Source: Tetradesmus obliquus (lineage: Eukaryota > Chlorophyta > Chlorophyceae > Sphaeropleales > Scenedesmaceae). Taken from it: DNA of 64,000 nt. The stretch lies in assembly GCA_030272155.1 (NCBI GenBank), contig CP126199.1:682001-746000 (forward strand). The letters are read 5' to 3'. Below are positions 33,513 through 45,900 of this stretch, in pieces. Under the pieces are notes generated by a model. That model did not search any database, was not told the origin of the DNA, and worked only from the letters and a program-made list of their open reading frames with translations. The number at the start of each line of letters is the position of its first letter. The first letter of the stretch is position 1. The position numbers and the translations under genes are program-made.

Positions 33513-36500
33513 CACTATGGTCACCAGCAAGTCCAGTTGCAGGTCAAGGCACGTCCAGTTGCACACTATGCAACTGGACGTCACATGTGGCACGTCAAGT
33601 TGGGACTGGACGTGGGCGACGTCCAGTTGACAACTGGACGTCGAGAAAGCAAACTGGACGTGCAACTGGACTCTGTTACAGTGCGCGAAACTGCAATGAA
33701 GGGTATCAAATAATGAATACATGATGCAAGAAACGAGTTTTGAAGCCAGCACGACGACTCCGAAAACTCAAGTTGGCGCTGTCGACCTCCTGGTGACTTG
33801 TCACTGCAGCTGCAACTGCTAAGGTGGTTGAATGCAACCAAGCAGCCAGCTGCTGCAATACAACACAAACAAAATGCAGGACAAACAACACGACCAGTAG
33901 AGCAGCAGTGCGCTGACCGCATTGCCCTCCCCATCATGTCTCTGGCAGTGACATGCGCTGATGTGCCAACCACCTGTGCAGACATAAACTGCTACAACGC
34001 TGTGAGCTGAGGTGCTCTTGACCACCATGAAGATCCGCCCTGCATTTGCGAATGCAACGCTGGTGCCTGTACCCTGTTTCTGCCAAGGCTGCAGCATCTG
34101 TTCCATGGATGGCTGGACCGTGGCATCAGTTGCCAAGTTGCGCCCCTGCGGTGGCGCGCAGAGACACAGCAACATTCTTTGTGACTCGCTGGCAGCAGAG
34201 TGTGGCATTTGTTAACAGCGACAGTGTTTGACAGGACAGTTTTTGAAATGCATGCGTGCAATGCCCATCACCTGCAGCTGCTAATCAAGAAACACTGAAC
34301 ACTGCCTCAGTGCAATTCCGAATCTGGTGTGGCGACCACGCAGCTGACACAACCCGGCTACCGGCGCAGCTGCGCAGCTTGTAAACAATCCTGTGTTCAA
34401 TGGAAGGCGCTGCTAGCAGCGCTACAGCAGCGCTGCTGTACAAAGATCCTGGTGCAGCACGGCCTCATGATTGCGGGCTACTCCTACAGCGCCAAGACCA
34501 GCATCTGGTGCATCCCACATTGTTAGCATAAGTTGCTTGAGCCTTTCGCCTAGGGTGCTCACCAGAAGTGCGCCAGCCGCATCATGCTGCCATTCTAGTG
34601 ACGCTGCATGTGTGCCCTGCCAGCAGGGCACCGTGCCCTCTGGTGGCACCAGAGAGAAACCTCGTGCCGAGAGGTCAGCCCAATGCGGCACTGCCTGCTG
34701 CTGCACTTGATCAGGCAGTGCAATGCACCCTGCAATCACGTACCGAACCATGCAGGTGGTTTCTGCTGGATGACTTGTGTGAACAAGTGCAGCACTGCGG
34801 TGACTGCATGCATGCCAGCAGGTGAGGTGTGTTTGCAGCGCTCTGCAGGCAGTGTTGTACACTTTGGCAAAGCACTCTGCAAAAAGCAAATCACGGCTCT
34901 CTTTCCGTACTTGAAGAAGATGCAACAAGGAAGATCAACGCCCGGTGTTGTTGAGCACAGCAGTGTACAGCAGCACCTGGCATGCATGGCACCCGAGTGG
35001 TGTTCAGAATCCAATGTCCATGCGTCTGCCTCGCCGTACTACTTACTGCTGGTTGTTGTAGTGGAGGATGACCCTTACTGTATGCCTGCCAACCATGGCG
35101 CGTCCCAGGCGTGGCGTGGCAATTCCTCTGCATTGCACACCACAGCAAAGCAAACTGTCAGCAGTTGTAGCAGCTGTGTGGGGGAGGAACATGACTGCAA
35201 CAGCGCCAAAGCAATTTTGCTGGATGTCCTGCAGGTTGATGAACATAATTCTAGAGGTTGCGCTGTGTGGCCCAAAAGGTGCAGTGGGTGCTGCATTTGA
35301 CTACGATCCTTTCCCAGGGAGTCCTCCTGACATACCTTAGACACAAGTCTGATATTCAGGTGATTTGTTGGAGCCTGCGTGCAGCGACAGCAGCGCTGGT
35401 GACCACATATGTGGTGGCGATGCATAGCTGGACCTGGTGAAGACCGATGGGCATCCAGCACTCTGACGACAAGGCTGACACTGCTGTCACTGCGAACAGT
35501 AGTTCACTCACGGTGTCCGTGCCGCAGCCGTTTTAAACGGCTGCATTGCTGCGGCTGTTGGCAACAGCTTCACATGTAGCAGCAGCTGCTGCCTGCAAAC
35601 TGCTCTGTTCCTTCTGCAGCTGGTCCGCCTGTTGCCCATCGTGCCATGGAGGGTTGGCACGTAGTTGCAAGAGAACCAAGAGCAGCTTCTCACGCATAAG
35701 CCTGCGTTCAGCAACCTGCAGGATCCATCATACAGCTGGCTACTGCTGCACATACTTCTGCTGCTCGATCGGCCAGCACCCGCATGAATCTGGAGCACGT
35801 AGATAACTGGATGGTGTTTTGTCTAATGACCGTGTTGATGATAAAGAACTGCTCGCGGACGCTTGCGCGAGCTTGCAGTATGTTGCAGCAGCATTAAAGC
35901 TACAGAGTGCATCACGTCTCAGGAAAACACCCCTACTATGCATCAAAGTGGTTGTCATAGCTCAGTTGAATTGCGTGCTTGCCCTCATATCATTATTTAC
36001 CTCGCCACCTGTCTTCGTGTTTGTACTGTAACATATGTAGCTGTTGCTGTTAGCAAACCCCAAAAAGCACAAGCTAATCAGCAGAAATGATGCAAACGAA
36101 ATGAAAACGTTTGATCAGACACAGATGCGCGCTCGCACGTCTATCTCTGTGACATGGGCTCAGCGTAGGGGCCGTGGCTGTGGACACGATGCTTTGTTCG
36201 CGCGCAAAATCCCTGAGTCGCCTTTTTAGGCAACTTAATATACCTGAAATGTGGCAGCGGGCGTGTCAGCGACCGCCGTGATGGTAACTTGATGCGGTGA
36301 CAAACCTGCCTGCACGTTGAAGCACGTTCTAGCCCATTGTCCTAAACGCTTTTGCAGTTAGGCATCTTTTTTGAGTTGTGTTAGAGGAGACGACGCTGCT
36401 TCGGTCCTGACAAACCCTACGGCATTTCAAGCAGGAACAGGCAGCCTAATCAGCGAAATACATGTTCTTGACGCTTGTTTCATCTGTGTGTGTTGTCTAC

Positions 36501-36676
36501 TGCGGCAATCGGGCCTTCAGTGAACATTTGCCCTCCCAGCAGCAGCTCAAATCCAGTTGCATGACGACTGGATGTGCATCTGGACGCGCATACCCGCCAA
36601 CTTGACGCGGTTTGTGGCAACTTGACGTGCCTTGACGTGCCTTGACGTGCAACTTGACAGCCTGGTGACCATAGTG
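33513..36676. mobile_element. CACTA (EnSpm-type) DNA transposon, 3.16 kb
   Basis: The left end reads CACTATGGTCACCAG (33513-33527) and the right end is its exact reverse complement, CTGGTGACCATAGTG (36662-36676). The element is flanked by the 3-bp direct repeat CAT (33510-33512 and 36677-36679), the target-site length typical of CACTA elements. Homology between the ends continues inward for about 40 bp. Next to each end lie many short repeats in both orientations built on ACGTCCAGTTGC or ACGTCAAGTTGC, including two near-perfect palindromes at 33559-33589 and around 33629-33655; in CACTA elements such subterminal repeats bind transposase. Internal frames (minus 34208-33819 and 34928-34422, plus 34608-35300) match nothing I recognise, so it is probably non-autonomous or decayed. 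A 10-bp-arm palindrome lies at 35524-35544. Confidence 0.85.
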
Positions 36677-36977
36677 CATGCTTCACTGCTTTGAGGACAA
36701 GCTGCATGGCCGACACTGCAGCTGCAGCATTTGCTGATGCTGCTGTACACAATGGCGCTTGCAAGACTGCTGCTGCCTTTGCCATATCAGCTGTGCTGCT
36801 CCTGCTGAAGAAACACAGCACTCCCTGCGAAGGCTGCTAGTCACTAGCCAGTCAGTGACACTCCAAGTTGATGCATTTGCTGACACTGCGCTGCACCGCT
36901 GCCTGCGTTCCGCTGCTATGCACAGGTGCACCACCCCAACACAAATGCACCAAGGCTTACTGCATCGCCCCCGCAAG

Positions 36978-37885
36978 ATGCTGACTCATCACGCCATGCT
37001 CGTGGCCGTGGCACTGGCATTGCTGTGCACCACAGCAGCTGGACGAACCTTAAAGGCTGCAGAGACTGTTGACACTGCGGACACTGCGGACACTGCAGCT
37101 GCGACTGCCGCCAAGTGAGCTAAGCATCGCGTGCACCCGGCGTGCACCCGGCGATGAACTATTCAAATGCACAAGCATATGAAGCGCAGGGCATTTTTGT
37201 TTGTTGCCCTGGTTTAAAGTGTTTGGGTGCAGAAACAGATGTGCACCTGTCACGCTGTTGCAAGCCGCGTTTTTCAAGTACAGCTGACTGCATGCTGACT
37301 CAGTCGGGGTGGCAGCGTGCAGTGCATTTGCTGGCACTGGCAAATGTAACGTCAAAGTCAGGTTGACACCATGCAGCTGCAGTAGAGTCTGCTGTGCAGT
37401 AACTCCCAGCGCAATGATTTTTACCCCTTCACATGTTCACACGTATTCTCCCTGCACTGCATATGCGCCTCTTGCGCAGCTACGACCCTAACGGAAACTA
37501 CGGGCCTAACGGAAACTACGGGCCTAATGGGAACTACGGGCCTAACGGGAACTACGGGCCTAACGGGAACTACGGGCCTAACGGGAACTACGGGCCTAAC
37601 GGGAACTACGGGCCTGACGGGAACTACGGGCCTAACGGAAACTACGGGCATAACGGAAACTACGGGCATAACGGAAACTACGGGCATAACGGAAACTATG
37701 GCTTCTATCCACCTCCTAGCTATGACCCGTGTGCATGCAGCCCCTCCGACCCCTGCCACAGGGAGACGTGGTCACGCTGCGGGCTTGCACGGATGAACAT
37801 CTGCACGCCAGTGGGTGGCAGGGCATGCAGCCGCAGCTACACCACTGTCACCTTCAAAACGGCGATGTGCTGCTCAGCATTCTAG
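36978..37885 (+). CDS. Secreted protein with GPNGNY tandem repeats
   Basis: The two-exon model join(36978..37114, 37480..37885) gives 180 residues. Exon 1 starts [17 protein letters not shown], a good signal peptide, and ends in a Thr/Ala/Asp stretch. The donor GTGAGC at 37115 and the acceptor CAG at 37477-37479 join in phase 2 so that AA plus C creates the Asn of the repeat Asn-Tyr, independent support for the splice. About a dozen six-residue repeats follow, Gly-Pro-Asn-Gly-Asn-Tyr changing to Gly-His-Asn-Gly-Asn-Tyr. The C-terminus is Cys-rich ([11 protein letters not shown], then CGLARMNIC and CC). The architecture resembles extracellular structural or adhesive proteins of the cell wall; no family was recognised. 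Confidence 0.7.
37484..37700 (+). repeat. Coding 18-bp minisatellite
   Basis: About 12 units of 18 bp (consensus CCTAACGGGAACTACGGG) encode the GPNGNY repeats. The last few units change CCT to CAT (Pro to His) and most bases are otherwise conserved, which suggests recent expansion. Confidence 0.95.
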
Positions 37886-37897
37886 GCTAGGCATGCT

Positions 37898-37946
<49 letters not shown>

Positions 37947-38959
37947 ACAGCACAGTGAGCGGCCAGCTGGCAGGTCAGCTGACCAAAAGGCAGCAATGTG
38001 CTGCTGGCCATGCTTGACGATGGCTGTGTGTGTGCGTGGCTGCCGTGGATTTGTTATCGTTGTCAGCAGGATGTGATGATGATGTGTGTGTGTGGAAACT
38101 CAATGGTACGATTTAACTCACCGCCACCATAACATGACCATTTTGAAAGAGCACGTGCATTTGGACGCATTCACACGACTGATGTGGAAGCACAGCTGTC
38201 TGAAACCTCGTAGTGCTTGAGGCTCAACGCAGCTGGCGGTGGTGTGCGGCTGAGCCTGCATCCAAGCCTGTGTGCGGCTGAGCCTGTCAAGCAGAGCCTG
38301 CCTGTGGTTTCTGTGCATGACTGTCAGCTGTGTCTGCTGCGATGGCTGTTGCTTTGCCAGCTGCCTATAGCGGCTGCCTGACATAACACGGGCCGCCCCA
38401 CACACATTTTGTGACTGTTGTGCCAGGCACGGACGCTGATTACGACATCAAAACTCAAAGGCAGCCTTATAGGCTGCTGCAGGAAGCAATCTTGTGCTGA
38501 TCAAGGCACATCATACGCATGCCATGCATCATCGAGGTTATTACCCATGTCGCATGTTGCCTGTACCTGAAGCATGCGTGCCAGACTAGTAGAGCCTTAT
38601 GCTGTTTTTGCACTGTGGTTGCAGTTGGTCTGATGCACTTGGCGGCAGATGCAGGGCTGGTGCAGTTTGGCTGGCGGGCCCTCTGAATTTGCCAGGTGCG
38701 GCAGTAGTATATTTCGTTCGACTTGATGGAATCCAACATATCTCGCATGTCAGTTGCTTTGCATCGACACAACGACCCTCTCTGCCAAGGTCACCTTGCC
38801 AGTGGCATGCAGCTGCACTGAGTGAGCTTGGTATGATACTGCACTGTACTCTAGGGCTGGGCGCCTAGTCCTGTTTGGTCCGATGTCTGCTTTTTGTTGA
38901 AGGGCCAGCTGTCAAGCAGCCTCTTCTGACATATCTAGATCTATGGCAGCTGCTACCAA

Positions 38960-39236
38960 GCATGCTGGTACCTTTGTTGCGTGTCTTAGTACTACGCTCG
39001 AGGCAGCTGCTACAAAGCATGGCTGGCACCTTTGTTGTGTGTTTTAGTACTACGGTCGAGGCAGCTGCTACAAAGCATGGCTGGCACCTTTGTTGTGTGT
39101 TTGAGTACTACGACCGAGGCAGCTGTTGCAAAGCATGGCTGGCACCTTTGTTGTGTGTTTTAGTACTACGCCCGAGGCAGCTGCTGCAGAGCATGGCTGG
39201 TACCTTTGTTGCGTGTTATAGTATCACGTACAAGGC
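38960..39236. repeat. 58-bp minisatellite, about five units
   Basis: Units start near 38960, 39017, 39075, 39133 and 39191. The consensus includes GCATGGCTGGCACCTTTGTT and TAGTACTACG followed by GAGGCAGCTGC. Divergence between units is low. Confidence 0.9.
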
Positions 39237-39474
39237 TGGACTGTAATCAATCAGCTGATCTGCCAGCATGCCGCCTTGTGAATTTCCATATGCAAGAGTG
39301 GTGAAGGCTGGCAGTGGTGGTCACATATGCACCCCATAACACATCATGGTGCTTGATTGGCAGTGATGTGGATGGTGTAGCAGTAGCACCAACCTGCGGC
39401 ACCTGTGTTGCTTTCTTTGCAAAGTACTGCCAGCGGTCTTGCATGTCATGCAGTTCCTAGCACCTGGTGCAGCG

Positions 39475-39795
39475 CCATGGGCTCTTTCCTGCAAGCCGTC
39501 AGCTACATACCTGTGTGTTGCACTTGGGTATTCTCTGCAAGCGGTTGCTACATTGCTGTGTGTCGCCTTGGACTCTTTTCTGCGAGCTGCTCCTACATTG
39601 CTGTGCGTCGCCCTGCAGTCTTTCCTGCAAGCAGTTGCTGCATTGTCTCGGCTCTTTCCTGCAAGCTGTTGCCTGCTACATTGTCGTTTGACGCCCTGGT
39701 TGCCCTGTGCTGTGTTCTGCAAGCTGTTTGCTACATTCGTGTGTGCTGCTCTGGGCTGTTTCCTGCAAGCTGTTGCTTCGCTATGGGTCGCTGTG
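39475..39795. repeat. Degenerate tandem repeat of about 45 bp, roughly seven units
   Basis: Units share TTTCCTGCAAGCxGTTGCTAC followed by ATTGCTGTGTGTCG-like sequence, with variable spacing. Long frames on both strands here follow from the repetition and are not called as genes. Confidence 0.75.
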
Positions 39796-41184
39796 GACAC
39801 CTTGCAGTTGCTCCTATGGATGTGATGTGAAGGCAACCAAGGTGTGCAACCCAGTGGATGTCTTGACACCGTGAATGCATATGCATGTTTCTGCCTGACA
39901 GAATATACTGCCGGCATGGCGGCATCGGCCACTGCCCTTATACAGCTAAACCCGTTGGCGACCTTCTAGTCTAAACTTCCTGTGTTGTCCTGTGGTTATT
40001 CTGCGCTAAAGGCGGCATGCATTGACTATGCAGCCTTATCACATAGCATGTCACAGACAAGCTGTTCTGTGATCATCAGCAGCAGTTGGCCTTGCACCAT
40101 CATGCACGTGCTTTTGCTTGAAGACTTGCTGTTTTGGAATGAATTTAGACACCCACCAAGTCCTGAGGACTACTTGCTGTGCTGACGCAGCGCAATCATG
40201 TTGCTCCGGCAGGTGACCACCTTGCCACGCCTGCCACCCTGAGTGGATCCAGTACCACTCATGAAATTGTTGATACAGTACTTTACGTTACTTTACGTTA
40301 CCTTATGTTACATAATCCACTCAACCAAGGAGTGGGAACCCCAATCAGGAGCCAACCAGAGGCTCAAGGGTTTCAGAGGCGCAAAGGGAATACCCTGTTC
40401 TGGCAGCCGGTTTCATCATGTGGGTCCTTTGGAGAAAATTGCACTGTGAGGATGCATGAGCGCATGAAAGGTGTTTTTTTGTGTGAGGGTGTACAGTTGT
40501 TCCTGTATATCATCGCCCTTCTGCAGGATGCAGCCGAGGCAGCTGTGCAGCTGTTGTCCTGACACACATCCAGCGTGTGTACACAGGGGGCTGGCTGGCA
40601 GCTGCTTAAATCAGCTGTTTTTGTTTGGTTTTGTTGCTGTTGCTTGCGTCCGGACCACACCGTATTCAAAGGTAGCGCTGAAACAGTACGTGCATGGCCA
40701 AGTTTGTGCAGCCACTGAGTGGCAAAACATGGCTGGGCAAACCATGTATCCCACTGTGAGCACCCAGCTCACTGTCTCAGCATGGGTGGCACCACCACCA
40801 AAACACGATGCGTAATTTCTGATACTGCCCCATTGTAAGGCTTTTGTGTTTAAAGCTGCAAGCCTTTGCTACACAGGTTGCTGCAACACGTGTTACTGTG
40901 CAGTGTGTCAACTGGTGACCCGGTGACACCTATCTGGGATCTAGTGAGTCCATGTCACTGCAGAACAGGCATCATTAAATACCACTGAGCTGCACAACGT
41001 GCTTCAGATTTAGTTGCGATCACATGCACAGCTGTGCCGTCACGTAGTGCCGACAGGCTACCAAAGTGTACGCTTCAGATGCCTGCAGAGGCAGTAATTG
41101 TTCTGAAAGCTGTCATATACTTTTTGAAAGCCAACTGCGTTCCTTAGAAGCAACGAGCACGCTTCAGGCCCATCGACAGCAGCC

Positions 41185-42272
41185 ATGTCGGATTCAGAGC
41201 AGGAGGAGCAGGTTCCACAGGCTAAAGTCAGGGCCCCAAACAGGCACAGGTTCAAGAACATCGCACAACGTATCGATGAGGTGCGCGGAAGCAGTGCTAG
41301 CTGCTGCAGGGTAGCTGGCAGCCTCCTGGCTGCTGCTGTGCTGCTGCTGCTGCTGCTGCCAGGCCACCGGCAGCAGCAGCATATGCCACCAGCAGCACTA
41401 GCCAACAACCCCGTTTTGGCATGAAATGACAATACAAGTGGCGTTCAAAACATTACCTATCTTCACTCAGTGTGTATGCATGTGCGCACCGGAGGCAGCC
41501 TCAGTTGTCATGGTGCATGGTGCCCTGCGCTATGCTGCTGGTGCAGCAGCCGCGCTTGCAGCCATGAACATGCTTCGCACTTCATGGGAGCTGCGATAGC
41601 AAAAGAACAAAATGCCGATTGTCAAATGTTGCTGGCGCACACAGGTGGACGTGGACGTGTACAGGCGCGTGGGCAAAGTGCGCAGCACACCGCTGAATGG
41701 CGCCTCCTGCTTCTTCCAGGAGAGCCTCACAGAGTAAGTGGCACAGCTCCAGAGATGGCAGTTATTATAGTATAGCAAAGCAGCTGTATGTTGGCATTGC
41801 ATGGCTTGACATGCTGCATGGCGCCTCCTGCTTCATCCCAAAGAGCCTCACAGAGTGAGTGCCGCTGCTGCTGCTGCCTTATGCCTCTGCAACCTGTCAG
41901 CTACATATACATATCCTATCAATACAGACTGTCCAGCTGGTTGTGAACATTGCTGCTGTGCTGTGTCCAGTCCCAAAATTTAAAGCAGTGAAGGCGCAGT
42001 ACTCCCCATGTACCGACTAGTCGCAGCTGGGACGGGTGATGCCCAGCAGCAGCACAACAACACGACATGCTGTATAGACAGTGCTGCTTGCAGCAGCAGG
42101 TCTCTTGCAGAAGCCTCACGCCCTGCTGCCATGTTGTCCTGTGTTACCTGCAGGTGGCGGGAGCTGAATGCAGCAGCAGGGTGGCTGGCAGCAGAGCGGC
42201 AGCTGCGGCCGCTGGCACAGAGCCTGCCGCTGCTGCTGCACCACAAGCAGCAGGTGAGGCAGCCGCGGCAGG

Positions 42273-42309
<37 letters not shown>

Positions 42310-42956
42310 CGGCACACAATGTCATATGTGCTTCTCAGCACATCAGCAAAGCACAGTTGCTGCTGCAGCACAGACTTGCAGCAGCCGTGTTGTGTTCTGC
42401 CAGACAGCTGTTGGTGAATGCTGCAGCAGCGACCGCTCGTCAGTATGTCTCAGCTCAGTTCACCACAGGTGCAGCTGCCACATCTCCATGCCTGCTGACG
42501 CTACTGCCATCTTTTGCTGCTGCCAACTTTTTCTGCTGCTGCTGCTGCTGCTGCCAGGTGCTGCAAGTGCTGCTGTCCAGCCTGCGGCCCGATGCGCCGC
42601 TGGCGCTGCCGCCGCTGTTTGACCTGCTGGCAGCAATGGCGCGGGACCTGCAGGGGGAGATGGTGCCGCTGCTGCCGGCAGTGTGGGAGAGGTGCGTGCT
42701 TTGTTTAGGTGTAAGTAGCTGCAGTGCCTGAGGTATCAACTTTGATGTGCAGGCAGGAACGGTATCTGCAGAGCGAGATGGCGCCAGTGCTGCTGGAAAC
42801 CTTAGAGAGGTGTGCGCATCTGTGGCGGCAGCGCTGCTCTTGTGGCAGCGCCCAGGGTCTCCTTAGAGCAGCGCAGCTGTTGTTGAGCAGCACTGTAGCT
42901 TGTGCAGCAAACGCAGTACACCATTGGTGATATTCAACGGTGTACTCAGCCCTTGC

Positions 42957-42990
<34 letters not shown>

Positions 42991-45900
42991 AGGTTCACGT
43001 GGCTGGTGTCTCCCACTGGCGGTGCTGCTGCCTCCGAGCCTGACCTGCTGCAGGCGCTGTTCAACGCAGCAGCAGGCATCTGCAAGGTGCTGGCCAAGCA
43101 GCTGACAGCAGCACTGCCGGCAACATTGAAGCACACAGCAGGTGCGTAATACGAAGTAGCAGCAGATAACAGTCGGTCTTTTAGATGCAGCAGCGGGCAT
43201 CTGCAAGGTGCTGGCCAAGCAGCTGACAGCAGCACTGCCGGCAACATTGAGGCACACAGCAGGTGCGTAATACGAAGTAGCAGCAGATAACAGTCGGTCT
43301 TTTAGATGCAGCAGCGGGCATCTGCAAGGTGCTGGCCAAGCAGCTGACAGCAGCATTGTGGGCCACGCTCAAGCACACAGCAGGTGTGGCTGCAGCAGCT
43401 GGCGTGGGCTATCGTACAGTTGGCTTTGCTCGTCTATGAGGTCAGCGCAGTACAGCTTGCTGCACATGTCCCGCTCTTACTGCCCCTGCCGCTGTGCCTG
43501 CAATCATGTGTGCTTGTTACACAGGCCTGCGCTACCACAGCGAGCGCCACGTGCGCTGCCTAGCAGCCGAAACCCTCGGCTTCCTGCTGCGCCAGGCCAC
43601 CCCCAAGCAGCTCTCAACACCCATTCCTCATTGCTGCTGGCCTGCCGTGTTTGTTGCTCACTGTAATCTCTGCAGGCTTGCGCTACCACAGCGAGCGCCA
43701 CGTGCGCTGCCTGGCAGCAGAGACCCTCGGCTTCCTGCTACGCCAGGCCACCCCCAAGCAGCTCAAGTCAGGCCTGCGGGCTCTGCTAGGCGAGGCAGCA
43801 GTGCGGCACAGCGCTGCTCGAGTGCATGGCGCTGGGCTGCTAGCAGCAGAGGCAGTGCTGGGCACTGAGCATGGTCTGCACAGTAAGGCCCCAGGGCTGC
43901 TGCAGCTGCTGCTGCAGGAGGATCTGCTGGTGCCTGAGGACTTTGGGGCGAGCCCGGCAGCAGCAGCAGCAGCAGCAGAGGGTGGTGGTGGTGGTGCTGG
44001 TGGTGATGGCGATGGTGATGGTGGTGATGCTGCAGCTGCAGCAGCAGCAGCAGACGATGGTGATGCTGTTGCTGTGCGGGCAGTGAAGAAGGCGCGGAGG
44101 GCAGCCAAAGGTGATTGACTGCACTCGCAGCAGTACATGTGTAGCGGAGCACAGCGGTCAGTGTGAGAGCTGCTTGTGGCGCACACTGCTCAGCATGTGT
44201 TGCTGTTTGCTTCTGTGCGGGTGGGTGGGAGCGTTGCTGAGGGATGTGCTGAATAGAGCTGTTGTGTGTTGCTTGACATGCACAGAGAGCTTGTGGTCTA
44301 CTTTGGCAGCTAGCTGGATCTGACAGCCCACCAACAGTGTTTTGCCCCCTGCTTCAAGTCAGTCTGCCTGTCTTATGCTTTTTCCTGTGCAGGCCTGACT
44401 CGTGAGGTGCTGCGGGTGCGCTGCACAGCAGTAGCAGCGGCTGCCTTTGCCAGGCTATGGGAGCACACCCGCAGGGGCAGCACAGCAGCACTCTGGGAGG
44501 CCCTCGCTGCAGCACTGCAGCGGCGGCTGGCAGCAGCAGAGGCGGCAGCAGCAGCAGCAGCAGCCAGCAGCACCAGCAGCAGTGCGGCTACAGATGCAGC
44601 GGAAGCAGTCAGCAATGCAGCGCGTGCTGTGATGCTGCTTGCACAGGGCGTGCATTTCTTCAGGGGCAGTCGGGTGGAGGATTACGGCCCACTGGTCACA
44701 CTTGCGGGGCGGCTGGTCACACTTCTGCCGGCCCTGCAGCAGCTGCAGCAGCTAGGCGGCGAGCAGCAGCAGCAGCAGCCGCCGGCGGTGCTGCTGCAGC
44801 TGCAGTTGATCCAGCAGCAGGCAGAGGAGCACCTGTTCACTGCAGCAGACTTTGCAGGTCTCACTCTTTCTCACTCCACACACCAGCTGGTGCTGGGTGT
44901 TGTGCTAGGTCACACAAAAGAGGTGGGCGCCAGCAAGGGCCTGTCATTCCTAAAACCCCATGCTGCCAGGTGGGGCGGCCTCTTCAGCCAGGGTGTAGTG
45001 CCAGATCGCGAGCTGCTAGGGTTTATCCAGGGTTTGGTCACGCCTCCAAGCAGCGCAGCAGCAGCAGAGCTGTTTGCGCCGCAGCTGCTGGGGGCCCTTG
45101 GTAAGCTGCTGATGCGTCAACTGGGCAGTACAAGTGATGACCTGGCCGCCGCAGCAGCAGCAGGCAGTACAGGTAGCAGCAGCAGCAGCAGCGTGGGAGG
45201 GCAGGTTCTAGCAATGCTGATAGAAGTATGTGAGCTTTTGAGGCCTGCTGCCACAGTAGGCTCAGGGCTACCGCTGCTGCTGACAGCACAGCCAGGTGGC
45301 GTTGAGCTGGCAGCAGCAGTACAGCAGCTTGCAGGAAGCTGGAAGGCTGGCAGTACAGCAGGCAGTACAGTTGATGCCAGGTCAGCACTGCTGTACTGCT
45401 GGGCTGGGCTGCAGCTGCTGCCGCATGCGTGTGCAAGGGCAGAGGACACAATCAGCACCTACAGCAGCGTCATGTTAGAGTGCAATGCAGCCATTGCATT
45501 GCTGCAGCAGCAGCAGTCTGAGGAAGCAGCTGCAGCCAGCAGCAGCAGCAGCAGCAGCAGTGTCAGCGTCAAAGACTTGTTGCAGCTGCGGGGTATGGCC
45601 CTCACAATGCTGGCGCAGCTGCTGCCAGCAGCAGCACCGCTGCAGCTGCCTGCTGTTGCTGCTGATGCCCTGGCCTGGCTGCAGCAGCATGGCAGCAGAG
45701 ACTATGCCACAGTCTCAGCAACCGCCATGGTTTTGGAGGCTGTTAAAACCCGGCTGGCAGATCCTGCAGGGTTTGCAGGAGCCGCAGATAGTGCAGCAGC
45801 AGATGATGCAGCAGCTGCTGCATCTGCAGCAGCGCGTGGAAGGCTGCTGCTGTGTTCCCACCAGCTGCCAGCTGTCATTCAGCTGCTACTGCCATGTTTG

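Larger units (their letters stand above)
37886..41184. other. Intergenic region with two minisatellites
   Basis: No gene was supported. A CTG run lies at about 37900-37946, a GT-rich stretch near 38020-38095, and two minisatellites at 38960-39236 and 39475-39795. The region ends at the UTP20-like start codon; its promoter must lie in the last few hundred bases. Confidence 0.5.

Noticed and set aside
34608-35300. Plus-strand frame of 230 codons inside the CACTA element
   Set aside because: No recognisable transposase or other domain, and the opposite strand is equally open; it is mentioned only as element content.
39321-39932. Minus-strand frame of 203 codons with ATHSNVA repeats
   Set aside because: It is a translation of the 45-bp tandem repeat and has no domain.
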